A stretch of 64,000 nucleotides of DNA from Dermanyssus gallinae (Eukaryota; Arthropoda; Arachnida; Mesostigmata; Dermanyssidae), in NCBI GenBank assembly GCA_003439945.1, contig QVRM01002189.1, positions 772,001-836,000 on the forward strand. The letters are read 5' to 3'. Each line of letters opens with the position of its first letter. The stretch's first letter is position 1. The notes below the pieces were generated by a model. It saw only the letters and a list, made by a program, of their open reading frames with translations. It was not told the origin of the DNA and did no database searches. The position numbers were made by a program, and so were the translations under genes. This document shows positions 18,751 through 28,498 of the stretch, in pieces.

Positions 18751-18992
18751 CTGATCTCCATTTGGTCGAACCCGGTGGCGTGGTGGCGTAAGTCGGTGCC
18801 TCGCAACCGGAGGAGACACATAGGTGCGCGGGGCTCGAACCCGCGCACCTATGTGTCTCCTCCGGTTGCGAGAAGACACCGTTGCACATTTGTATTTATG
18901 GGGGTCCGTCTGCGAAGCAATGTGAAAAAGAGTTCCGTGGACGTTAAATCTTGGCTGAGGGTCAGCCCGAACACTTTGCTGATCTCCATTTG
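18751..18992 (+). mobile_element. SINE-1 copy B with 14-bp target duplications
   Basis: The 14-mer CTGATCTCCATTTG occurs at 18751-18764 and 18979-18992, framing a 214-bp SINE. It starts GTCGAACCCGGTGGCGTGG and ends CAGCCCGAACACTT. Direct duplications show insertion by target-primed reverse transcription. The B-box region carries an extra inverted copy (see the hairpin at 18801). This copy best defines the family's ends. Confidence 0.92.
18801..18871. repeat. Perfect 31-bp hairpin within the SINE
   Basis: Arms 18801-18831 and 18841-18871 are exact reverse complements around a 9-base loop. The right arm is an inverted duplicate of the SINE's own tRNA region and is absent in other copies, so it arose after or during insertion. 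Confidence 0.95.
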
Positions 18993-19323
18993 ACTCATAC
19001 TCTCTCTGCAGCTGCCGCTGATGGCTTCTTCTCGTCTTCCCCTGCGTCAACCAGAATCTATGCGGACGATGACGACAAGCTCGAAAGCTGGTATTGCAGT
19101 ATGGAAGCGAGGATCTTTCTCTAGGCAATTATTGTTCTCGAGGACTGCTGAAAGGAAGACAGCAGTTTGTTGACCTGCAACATGGGATCGTTAATATTGT
19201 CGCTGTTGTTATTTTTGCTATTGTACTTGCCATCATATATATATCAATCACTTTGCAGGAATGTTTCGGGCATCGACTCTATACCCAGAAAACTCTGCTT
19301 GATCGACGCGTGAGAGAGGCCTG

Positions 19324-21120
19324 AGATGAGGTCACTCTCAGCGAAAGACAGCGTCTAGAGACCGCCTTCACGGTGGAAGACGTGATTCTCGATCTCCAGG
19401 GTTTAAAGAACAACAAAGCAGCGGGCCCTGATCAAGTGAGGAATGAGCATCTAAAGAACGCATCTATTTTGGCTCCATGCTGGACGACACTGTTCAACGA
19501 ATGCCTCCGTGCTGGCATGATCCCGTCCCAATGGCTCGATGCTACACTGCTCGTCATCCCTAAAGGTAAAGGTGACCCAACCCAGCTGACCTCCTGGCGC
19601 GGTATAGCGAAAAAGAGCACATGTTACAAGTTGCTCTTGTCGCTGCTCACCAGAAGACTAAATCGGTTTTTAGAGATGACTGACGCTATTCCTACTGAAC
19701 AGCACGGGTTTCGACAAAATCGTTCTACGATTACGGCATGCGCCTTTCTGTTGGAGGCTATCAGGGAGGCTCAAGCAAGATCCCAACCCCTGTACGCCGT
19801 GTTTGTCGATTTCAAAGCCGCCTTCGACTCGGCGCCCAGAGACATTATTCTGTGAATTCTGGCCGAGGTTGGTGTCCCTCCTGCCATTCTCAACCTGTTA
19901 ATGGCCATCCTGCAAGGCAACAAAATCAGAATAGATGACGGTGTGTCCAAGTTGCCCCCATTTCTCCAGACTACGGGCGTGGCGCAGGGCGACAACTTGA
20001 GTCCGTTACTTTTCTCAGAGTTTATCAAGGACCTACCCGCGAAAATCCGGGGTCTGATAAATCTGGTAGACGTGATCTTGTACGCAGATGATCTCGTCAT
20101 CTATGGGAAGAGCCGCTTTCAGATTCAACAGGCCCTAGCCAGACTTCACGCGGTCACGTCTGAGCTTAGACTAACCGTAAATCTGACGAAGACAGTGGCC
20201 ATGAAGTTAAGAAGAGGCGGGCGCTTAGCTGCTAACGATGGACTTCGTTTGCCTGGTTTTGACCTTCCTTACGTTTGTAAGTTTCCCTACTTGGGACTGC
20301 TTCTAACGTCAAACGGCTAATGTTTCCTGCAGCATATCAAGGAAGATGCAGAAAGGCGCTGGTAGCAATGACCACACTTAGAAAGCCGCAGCTGTTGTCC
20401 ATCCCAACGACACTGAGACTATTTGATCTGAAGATTGCTCCAATGGCCGCTTACGGTATCGAAATAATCTGGAACGGTCTCACCCCAGCCAGCCTTGAGC
20501 ATCTAAATAATCTGAAGCAGCGTACCTCAAGCGAGTCCTGGGCCTCCATCGTTCAGCCCGCAACCGACTTGTCTATCTCCTCACGAACACCCCCCTATTC
20601 GTCGAGGAGCTAAGACGACGTTTCGACTTGCCCACATCTTCCAATCACGTCATCTTCCTCAAATCGTGGGAGTGCAAGTTCGCTGAAATCGATGCGGATT
20701 TCTTTAGCACAGGAGCAATGCAAAATCAGGCATGGAAAGGGCCGAGCCGATCTAACCGCCATGTGGTGACTAGGTTCGCATGCATTCCTTGGTGCATGGT
20801 TTCCACCACGTGCTGTGCGCGACATCTGGGTTCCATCGCGACATCTGGGTTCCATCGCGACATCTGGGTTCCATCGCGACATCTGGGTTCCATGATCTCT
20901 CGGACTCTTGTGTGTGTCAACGTTGTAAACTACCTTGCGGTAGATACCATGCTGCCTCCTGTACCCTAGTCCCGTCTCTAGCTAGTCTATATAACCAAGC
21001 TCGCGTCATAGCTTCATAGCTTTTACATATGTATTATTTTATAAGTCCAAATGTGTGTATGTATACATATGCATATATTTTAACTGTACTTTTTCTACAT
21101 AACATGTGTGATAATAAATC
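19324..21120 (+). mobile_element. LINE with RT and C-terminal zinc finger
   Basis: The RT runs from VEDVILDLQGLKNNKAAGPD through PSQWLDATLLVIPKGKGD, PTEQHGFRQNRST, AVFVDFKAAFDSAPRD (motif A), GVAQGDNLSPLLF (motif B), YADDLVIYGKS (motif C, intact) and FPYLGLLL. An in-frame TGA at 19853-19855 and a frameshift at about 20315 break it, with further shifts near 20525. The C-terminal part reads RVLGLHRSARNRLVYLL, NRHVVTR, HGFHHVLC and CVCQRCKLPCGRYHAASC (zinc-finger-like). A 19-bp tandem array disrupts that end. No endonuclease is seen upstream, so the copy is 5'-truncated near 19320. Clade is not assigned. Confidence 0.85.
20820..20893 (+). repeat. 19-bp tandem repeat, about 3.9 copies
   Basis: The unit CGACATCTGGGTTCCATCG is repeated at 20820, 20839, 20858 and 20877. 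It lies inside the LINE's C-terminal coding part; 19 is not a multiple of 3, so the frame is shifted. Confidence 0.95.
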
Positions 21121-21126
21121 TTAAAA

Positions 21127-21131
<5 letters not shown>

Positions 21132-21158
<27 letters not shown>

Positions 21159-21159
21159 T
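21132..21159. repeat. (TA)14 tract
   Basis: It follows an A-rich stretch at the 3' end of the LINE and directly precedes another RT remnant. Confidence 0.9.
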
Positions 21160-21182
21160 TAATGCTATATTTATAATTGATA

Positions 21183-22170
21183 ATGAGCCGGACAGTCCAC
21201 ACATTCGGCTATCAGCAAAGTTCTGAACATAGCTGAAACACAGAAAAGTTGACCGATAGCGAACCAGTCGCATTGACTGGCCATTCTCATCGACGTCAAA
21301 TACGCGGTTAGTACGCTTTCGTTGGACGCCATAAACCAAACACTTGCAAACAAAGGCGTGGCCCCCTACCTACTACGTATCCTAGCGTCGTACCTAAAAG
21401 TCCAAGCATCTAAATACGAAGGCGTGGACTACGCAGTTACGGCCGGGGTCCCCCCAAGGGTCTGTACTGGGACCAACCCTGTGGAATATAACCTACGATG
21501 AAGCACTTCGACTATCGCATCCCCCTGGGAGTTTAGTTCACTGCCTACGCAGACGATCTGGCACTGATCGTTACCGCCCGTGACGAGGATTTGCTCGAAT
21601 CTGTTGGCGTATATTTGAAAACACCTCCGCACACTAGATCTCGAAGTGACTTTACATACAAATTGAAGCAATTCTTCTAAATGGTCTGAAGCGTTCTCCA
21701 CGGAATCTAAATTTACATCTGGATCGCCATCCAGTAACACCCACGCCCATGGTCAAGTACCTAGGCATGATCCTGGATAGAGCTCTCGCATAAACATCTC
21801 ATGTGCGCTATGCAGCAACAAAAGCACCGAGAGCCTCAGCAAAGCTCCGGAAAATCCTACCACGAACCAGAGGAGCAACCGACTCTGGGCGCCGTCTCTT
21901 AGCATTAGAAATAACCAGCATCATGTTATACGCCGCACCCTTATAAGAGCGCACGACTGCCAGAGCTACAACACGCCACCGCTTTAACAAGACCCAAAAA
22001 CCTATGGCGCTCAACATAGCACAAGCAAGTCGCACGGCTTCCACAACAGCCATACAGGTCCAGACAAACTGTCTAGGATCTAAGCCCCCAAGCCCTTGTA
22101 GATGCCCTCGCAAGGGTCGTCCCATGACCTTGTAGAGACGTTCCTCAAGCATCATGAATGATTATTATGA
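21183..22170 (+). mobile_element. R1-type RT pseudogene
   Basis: Shifting + frames read AGQSTHSAISKVLNIAE, DVKYAVSTLSLDAINQTL (motif A), VAPYLLRILASYLK, VTAGVPP then GSVLGPTLWNITYDEALRL (motif B region), AYADDLALIVTARDEDLLES (motif C intact), KYLGMILDRAL, RRLLALEITSIMLYAAPL. This is the R1-clade order. At least four frame breaks and several stops make it a pseudogene. Confidence 0.85.
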
Positions 22171-22804
22171 GAAGAGTCGAAGGCATTGTCTCCGCGGCGA
22201 AAATGACCGCCACACATAGTCGAGCAGCCTTAATGGCAAAAAGCCATGTGAAGTAATCTCGAGAAGACAGTACTGCGGCCACCCCGACAAGGGGTAAAGA
22301 GGACTAGTGGATTTTAGTGGGTTTGCTAGTCCCACATTACCATAGATTTAAAAATAACGCCCTGCTTTTTACCAGTTACCTCCATTAATATATGTATATA
22401 TATATATATATATATGTTTTTCCTTATCGAAATTACCTGGTATCATGCCTGACGTACACCTGGCGTTGCTGTTAAGCTACGGTAGTGATGGACTCACAAA
22501 CCCGCAAAAATCCCTTCATCTGTCTACTTTAACTTTTCATTAATACCGCTCACTTTGTGCGGGAGATAAATTCTGCGAGGTTCTTAAAATAGACCAGGAT
22601 CCAAGGCTCTTGAGGGGCGCCTCTACGAGGGCGTGGCATGTAAGGGGACTTCTCAGATTTAGGTTCTTAAACAGTAGCTCTTGTTTAGTATTGAAAAGGC
22701 GGTGGTGTTTATACTAGCTGGCAAAGGTGAATAAATGTTTGAATTATTATAGTATTGAAAAGGCAAATTGCTAGGTTCTCCTAAGTTGCGCGCACGGCAC
22801 AATC
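22171..22804. other. No gene seen
   Basis: It contains a short (TA)n at 22395-22414. The phrase AGTATTGAAAAGGC appears twice (22689 and 22752). Nothing else is recognised. Confidence 0.5.
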
Positions 22805-23165
22805 AGTTCGTCGGTTCAAAGAAAACGTCATAAAGAAAGTTCAAACAGTTCACAAAAGCTTCTTCAAATCGCCAGCAATGGTCACGCAGAGACCACTACC
22901 GCCCAACCGACATCTTGTGACCCGCTATTTACTTCATGGATTCCACCACACACTTTGCCATAGAAGAGACTTCCACGATCCTGACATCTGCTGTGTGTGC
23001 CGTTTATACGACCAGCGTCCTATCTACCATCTCAATACCTGTCAGAGAGCTATTTCTCTTGCCTAGTTACCTCGATGATATTTGATTACCTATAAGCATG
23101 TGTTTTATTTTAATGATATATATGCATGCCATACATATGGTGCAATAAACAAATGATGATGATAA
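22805..23165 (+). mobile_element. 3' end of a LINE (relative of 19324)
   Basis: An open frame from 22878 to 23066 encodes NRHLVTRYLLHGFHHTLCHR, then CCVCRLYDQRPIYHLNTC, a CCHC-type finger matching the end of the LINE at 19324. The stop TAG is at 23064-23066, followed by a 3' UTR ending TGCAATAAACAAATGATGATG. It is 5'-truncated. The copy at 1570-2147 shares both the coding end and the 3' UTR. Confidence 0.8.
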
Positions 23166-23444
23166 GCGGGAGTCAGCCTTACCAAGACGGCGTAGGCATT
23201 GCTGAAAGCAGCCGCAGTGACTAGTTAACAGTTACGCGAGGCGGTGGGTGAACGAGTCGTGTTTATGGCTGTGCCCTTTTTTGAGATTAGGGCGTAGTTA
23301 TTCTGTCCAGTATCCAGAGTGGCCCAGCTGGATTACTTCCTATCGCTGGTTCCACTTGCTTAAGGTTTCTATACAGCTAATACTAATCTGCTAGCAGTTG
23401 ATTGAGGCTTGTCCTGAAGCTAGTTGTTCTACTTTTAGGTCCCG
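23166..23444. other. No gene seen
   Basis: Nothing recognised. Confidence 0.5.
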
Positions 23445-23990
23445 GGGAATCTGTCTAGAGGGGACTTGTATGGCTCTTGTGGACGCCGTGAGACATGCCC
23501 GTGCGATGTTGAGCGCCATAAGTCATATCGAGTCTTTTTAGGGGGGCGGCGTGTTGTAGCCCTGCTAGTTGTGCGCTCCCATAAGAGTGCGACATATAGC
23601 ATGATGCTACTGATGCAAGCAAAACAGCGCCGATAGGTTGGTTGTTTCTATAGTTTGCGGTGGAGTTCGCATCTCTGCCGAGGCTTTTCAGCTTTTGCAG
23701 CTGCATGACACATATGGAGGCGCCTTTCTGAGAACGCTGTCCAGGATCACGCCCAGATACTGCACCAGACGTAAGTTTAGAATCTGTAGAGGGCGTTTAA
23801 GGCTGTTTAAAAGTTTGCTTTCGAAACAAATACAAGCCCTAGCGTGTTGATGTACTGCCGGACCTCCGCCAATGCTTCGTTGGGTTTTCTCGAGCAGATT
23901 CTTGTCACGGGCGGTGACGATCATTGCCAGATCGTCTGCGTAGGCGACGGAATTGACTCGCGAGAGATGTGTGAGAATCTAAGTACTCTA
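23445..23990 (-). mobile_element. R1-type RT remnant
   Basis: The minus strand reads NSVAYADDLAMIVTARDKN (motif C intact), a linker to LRLVQYLGVILDSVLRKAP, then GAVLLASVASCYMSHSYGSA. It closely resembles the + strand remnant at 21183-22170 in the YADDLA..VTARD block. Interrupted by frameshifts. Confidence 0.8.
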
Positions 23991-24584
23991 TCGTAGGTTA
24001 TATGCCATTATGTTGGTCCTAATACAAACTGTTTGGCGACCACGCCTGTGACTGCATAGTTCACACTTTTGTAATAGATGCTAGGCCTTTAAGTTACAAC
24101 GCTAGACTATGTTGTAAATACGGGGGCACGCCTTTACCAAGCAAGTGCTTGTTTCTGGCGTCCCACGAAAGCATGACCACTTTGCTCTCGGCGCATCTTT
24201 CTGTGTTTCAGGTATGTTTAGAATTTTGTGGATGGCCGAATGTGTGGAATGTCAGGTTCGGAAACCGTGTTGATCTTCGAGCCGCGCCTCCTTGCCTTCT
24301 ATCTGTTACTAGTCGTCTGCTGATAATGCGCTCAACTGCTGGCGGGGTACTTGCGGCAAGAGCGCACTTCTTGTATAGTCGGATAGGCTACTTTTACTGG
24401 TAGTGGCGGTTTTTATCTTTATTTGCTTTGATCTCCTCAAACAGTGAGTTTTAGTGATCGATATTGCTATCCTTAAATGTTCTTAGTAGGGTTCTTCGGC
24501 ATGATGGCTTCATGGCAATAAATGCCATGATGCTAGTGGTGAGCGAAAAATTGGAGAACTTGCGTCTCTCTCTCTATTTATATG

Positions 24585-24585
<1 letters not shown>
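23991..24585. other. No gene seen
   Basis: Nothing recognised apart from a short CT run before the TA tract. Confidence 0.5.
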
Positions 24586-24589
<4 letters not shown>

Positions 24590-24654
<65 letters not shown>

Positions 24655-24712
24655 TGTATGTATGTATATGTATATATGCATGAATGTATGTATATGTATA
24701 TATGCATGTATG

Positions 24713-24764
<52 letters not shown>

Positions 24765-24775
24765 ATATATATACA
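24590..24775. repeat. Compound (TA)n / (TGTA)n tract
   Basis: (TA)n at 24590-24650 and 24717-24773 flank a TGTATGTATATG/CATG-rich centre. All open frames here are repeat artefacts. Confidence 0.95.
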
Positions 24776-25098
24776 TATGAGCATACTAGAAGGCATTAGT
24801 TTCAAAATGGCTAGGCATCATAGAGGTCGCGTCTATGGATTACTTCTTAAATCAACGTTAAATAAACCTCAAATAGTCTGCCCTTAAAATTTCGTTGGGA
24901 GGGTCGTTGGGAGGCCTTTCGGTATCCTGCTCCACCTCAGTTGAAAAGAGACTTTATCTCAAGGCAAATCAGATATACTCTTAATAAAGTAGGCGATGAT
25001 GACGTTTCAACGTTGGACCACATAAGCAACATCTCTGGAAGCTTTCTTTATGGTGTGCGCAGGTGCGGACCGAGTAGGTCATGCTCCCAGGCAGAGGC
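24776..25098. other. No gene seen
   Basis: Nothing recognised. Confidence 0.5.
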
Positions 25099-25100
25099 TA

Positions 25101-26160
25101 TTAGGTAAGTCAAAAAGTTCGTCGGCTTTTTTACACGATTTTAAAGAGCCTTATTTATGCAGACGACAGTATTTTTATTCAATGATATATTGACCGTTTT
25201 GTTCGATAACCTTCGCCCATCGCCTCGGTAGATCCATGATTCCTTTCCCCCAGAACGTCTTGTCCTTCTCGTCGAAATACTGAGTGAGGTGATTTCTTAT
25301 ATCCTCCAAAGATTCAAATGTTGTGCCATTAAGGGAGTTCTGGAGAGACCTGAACAAGTGATAATCAGATGGTGCGATGTCGGGACTATAAGCTGGGTGC
25401 GGCAGCACATCCTAGTCAAACTCCGCCAATTTTTGCCGGGTGGCCAAACTTTTGTGTGGTGTCGCCTTATCATGTTGAAAAGTGACGCCCCACCTGTTTG
25501 ACAATTCCGGGCGCTTCGTTGCTACTGCAGCCTTCAAATCTTCGAGTTGTCTGCAGTAGACGACGGAGTTGATCGTCTGACCCATTGGAAGCAGCTCAAA
25601 ATACACGACGCCCTTACAGTCCCACCAGCAGCACAGCATAACCTTCTTCTGATGAATTTCGGGTTTAGGGATAGCTGCGGCCTGAGAACCTCTGGGGACC
25701 CAACTTCTTTTCTGTGTTACGTTTCTGTAGAGTATCAATTTTTCATCGCCGGTTATCAAACTCCTCAGAAATGGCTCATTCGAGTTCTTCCGGAGGAGTG
25801 CGTGACAGGTATCGACTCGCCCTTCAAGCTGCCTATCATTGAGGTCGTGTGGTATTCCGCTTGCACGAGAAACCTGCATCATGGAGGCGATTCCAAACGG
25901 TTACGTGGGAGACTCCCGTTACATCTTCAATTTCATTTTTGCCTTCACGTTAGGAGAACAACAACATGTGTCGAAAATGCGTATTTTTGTCCTCCATTGC
26001 AAACAGCTGCCAATTCCGCAAACGAAACGGTAAAGTTGGAACCGTTATACCGTCGCGCCGCCACGGGTCTGTTCCTGAATGTAAACACCCAGCCGCCGCA
26101 GCGCGCGGGAATTTCAAAAATGTGGTCCCAGAAAGCAAACGAACTTTTTGACTTACCTAA
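25101..26160 (-). mobile_element. mariner transposon with intact ends
   Basis: The ends are inverted repeats: TTAGGTAAGTCAAAAAGTTC at 25101 and its reverse complement ending at 26160, identical over 22 bases. A TA dinucleotide flanks each side (25099-25100, 26161-26162), the expected mariner target duplication. Length is 1060 bp; active mariners are about 1.3 kb, so internal sequence is missing. Confidence 0.95.
25175..25997 (-). pseudogene. mariner transposase (DD34D) pseudogene
   Basis: The start is MEDKNTHFRHMLLF at 25997, soon followed by a TAA. HTH-like VSHVTVWNRLHDAG follows almost at once, so the first DNA-binding half is deleted. After a frameshift near 25860 it reads PHDLNDRQLEG, TGDEKLILY (first Asp), KKVMLCCWWDCKGVVYFELL, TFQHDKATPHKSL (second Asp; HDNA in most) and, after an in-frame TAG at 25412-25414 in place of Trp, LPHPAYSPDIAPSDYHLF (third Asp) to the C-terminal NGQYIIE. 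The catalytic triad survives but the protein cannot be made whole. Confidence 0.93.
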
Positions 26161-26162
26161 TA

Positions 26163-26515
26163 GCAAATGCAGTGCTGCTTGTCCGCACTTAGTTTGTTCG
26201 TTGGCTTTGAGACAATGAAAGGACCAGGCCCTCTTACACCCAAGCGACGGGAGACTCGAGACCATCGGAATTTCTGAATTGCTCACTCCAAGGTGCCAGT
26301 AAAACAAAGTTACTATTATTATTATCTTCCTCGAAAATGAGTGATTCTGCTAGGAACACAACTTATGATTAAGGGATGCAGCATAGCACACTGCAGCTAT
26401 ATCTGTGACTCTTCTTATTCCAAGAACTGCGTTCTCGATAGGAAGGCTAGCGCTGTCCCACGTGCTACCTTCTAAGTTAGTGTTTAAGTTCTAAGTTAAT
26501 GTTTTAATGGGGGAT
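26163..26515. other. No gene seen
   Basis: A short TAT/ATT run lies near 26310. Otherwise nothing is recognised. Confidence 0.5.
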
Positions 26516-26519
26516 TGGA

Positions 26520-26720
26520 CTTACAGAATGGAAGTCGGAGTGTGCTTACTGGTTGTCCCCGGGGTACTGTACTAGGTAGCCCCATGTTAGCGTTTTTATC
26601 AATCTGGTCAAACACATCATACCCAAATCAGTTAGACATATAATATTGCTGCTTGCAGATAGCACCCATACCCGTGTATGGTGATCCTTAATTATGACAA
26701 AAGCTGGAAGTAGACAAGTT
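26520..26720 (+). mobile_element. Small RT remnant (motifs B and C)
   Basis: Frames read SVLTGCPRGTVLGSPML, then FINLVKHIIPKSVRHIILLLADSTHTRV. This fits PQGSVLGPxLF..FINDL...ILLFADDT with the second catalytic Asp changed to Ser. It is about 65 codons across two frames. Confidence 0.55.
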
Positions 26721-26833
26721 ACGTTTAATCGACGGGGTGGGTTTTTTTAAGTGGTTTTGTGCTATTAAATGCGTGTTGGCCACGCCACCGGGCTCGACAT
26801 ATAACGTTTGCATAAGAGATGAATAGTAACACT

Positions 26834-26836
<3 letters not shown>

Positions 26837-26871
<35 letters not shown>
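26837..26871. repeat. (TA)17 tract
   Basis: Perfect run directly before FB1 copy 2. Confidence 0.95.
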
Positions 26872-26874
<3 letters not shown>

Positions 26875-26875
<1 letters not shown>

Positions 26876-27393
26876 TTTTTCTCAATCGAAGGAGGGGCGG
26901 GGACGCCTTGTTTACAAGTGAGAATGAAATTTATAAAGGTAGCCATTCAGTGAAGGGACTGATTATATTGGCGTGTTTGGCAGAGAATCCTGCATAATCT
27001 GGATAACATCGATGCAAGCTCGCAAAATGCGAATAGCGGGATGAATTGAAACGTCTTGGCAAAATGTACGTGAAAACTTCAACATAAAAAATAACAGCTA
27101 TGGCTGTCGAAAAAGATTAGCTACTTAGTAACTGCGTAACGCGGCACCATCACATTGGTACGAACATAATGAGCATTCAATGTGCTATTGCCTGAGAATA
27201 GTCTTTGGGGTGTACATTTTGACGCGCAACGTAGATTTTGCACAAGTATGTGGGAGAAAGAAAACATAATAGTTGCTTTCATAAATGTTATCCTCACTCC
27301 TGCACACGACGTTTTCGCCCCTTTCTTCAATTGGGAAAAATATTTTCTTGCCGAGTTCTACCAAATCTTAAAATAAATACATACGGTCATAGA

Positions 27394-27399
<6 letters not shown>
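26875..27399. mobile_element. FB1 foldback element, copy 2 (shortened)
   Basis: It shares with copy 1 and copy 3 the segments GTCGAAAAAGATTAGCTACT, CGGCACCATCACATTGGTAC, TGTGCTATTGCCTGAGAATA, GTAGATTTTGCACAAGTATG and the outer arm TTGCCGAGTTCTACCAAATC. Left and right arms (26880-26945 and 27270-27335) are inverted relative to each other. It has (TA)n on both sides, and internal parts are deleted. Confidence 0.8.

Positions 27400-27443
<44 letters not shown>
27400..27443. repeat. (TA)22 tract
   Basis: Perfect run directly after FB1 copy 2. Confidence 0.95.
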
Positions 27444-27446
<3 letters not shown>

Positions 27447-27779
27447 ATGTAAACCTAAATACGCACACCACCCTTTTATATCAGAGGCTCTTAGAACGGC
27501 AGCATAAGCGAACATGTGGACATATTTAGGGTTTCCTTAACAGTCTTAATAGTTAAGGCTGCAAGGGCAAGAGTTAGTAAAAGCAGGAAAGAAACAACAA
27601 GCATAATGCCATGGATGTAGTAGTACTCCCTCTGACGATCTTTTAGAGGAATTTCAACGTGCTGTTTTATATCGTGGGCCTTTTAAGAAAATATTGTGAT
27701 GATTTATGAATCATTTACTATACGTTTGCACACTCGGCAGTGTTCGCCTTAATAAAAATAGTGGTAAAAAAGTGTCACG
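27444..27779. other. No gene; short dispersed motif
   Basis: 27455-27506 (ACCTAAATACGCAC, TTTTATATCAGAGGCTCTTA, GAACGGCAGC) recurs at 61580-61631, also beside (TA)n, so it is a small dispersed repeat or element end. Confidence 0.5.
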
Positions 27780-28315
27780 TGAGGTTAAGAATCAGCTGTC
27801 CGTGACCTTGCTTGATGGCAGCCTCCGCTCTTATGGACTCGGTGCGAGCGGTCTATCCTCAAGATTACTTACAACGTTAAGGCGGTAAGATCCATAAGAT
27901 TCCTCTTCGTGACGCCGAGCCCCAAGAGCGTACTCGCAGATTCGGAGTCATATACATCACTTATAGAGATAGTGATGGATCCGAATCTGCGAGGTTTTTG
28001 CGGGTCGGGGAGCGCCGCTCTAAGGAACTCGACGTCATATTTGGTGATCTTGTCCTGTCGCGCTTTTTCCAGGTCCCTGTTCGAGCCGCAAACCTCGGCA
28101 TCTAAAACCCAGACCTCGGTAGGTGTTGTTAATACGAGGTCGGGCCATAGACCGGGTGCGCCCGGTCGACGGAATACTCGCTCACGAACCACCTCATGAC
28201 TCCTCTAGCGGAGAAGACGCGCCACGCGATCACAGACGTCGTCATGTCTCTTTATAGTTTGTTTGTGTGTTGTATCGCACATCTGAGCGACATGAGCCAA
28301 CGTTTCAGGCACATG
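27780..28315 (-). mobile_element. R2/NeSL-group LINE, endonuclease half
   Basis: The minus strand reads HVPETLAHVAQMCDTTHKQ, IKRHDDVCDRVARLLR, a TAG, SHEVVRERVFRRPGAPG, then WPDLVLTTPTEVWVLDAEV and KARQDKITKYDVEFLRAAL. This is the CCHC-to-restriction-like-endonuclease region of R2-type elements. The PD...D catalytic pattern (Asp of WPD and Asp of LDAEV) and the KY pair are present. Its upstream half is at 31275-31560, split off by the LINE at 28316-31274. Confidence 0.85.
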
Positions 28316-28498
28316 GCTCTTAGAGTACGTAAGATCAAACCTAAGTTTGCCTCTTACTCATCGTTTATTGTTGACGTGTCCGAGGTAGACGCCTCAAATA
28401 TGTTTAGAGAGACTTTATGGTACACGGGAACACTCGTAATGGACTACCGTGACAAGGGCAATGTCAATGTCATAGAAACGTTTCCCACTGAAGCCTGA
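28316..28498 (+). pseudogene. LINE ORF1 C-terminal fragment
   Basis: It reads KPKFASYSSFIVDVSEVDA, LWYTGTLVMDYRDKG, VIETFPTEA then TGA. YSSF..V..D and W..G.LV blocks are common at the end of ORF1 in invertebrate APE-type LINEs. The N-terminal domain is lost to 5' truncation. Confidence 0.55.

Noticed and set aside
20820..20893. CRISPR-like array
   Set aside because: Units are contiguous with no spacers, and the genome is eukaryotic; also true of 52387-52500.
24464..24887. Several long frames rich in Ile-Tyr
   Set aside because: They are translations of (TA)n and (TGTA)n repeats; the same holds at all TA tracts.
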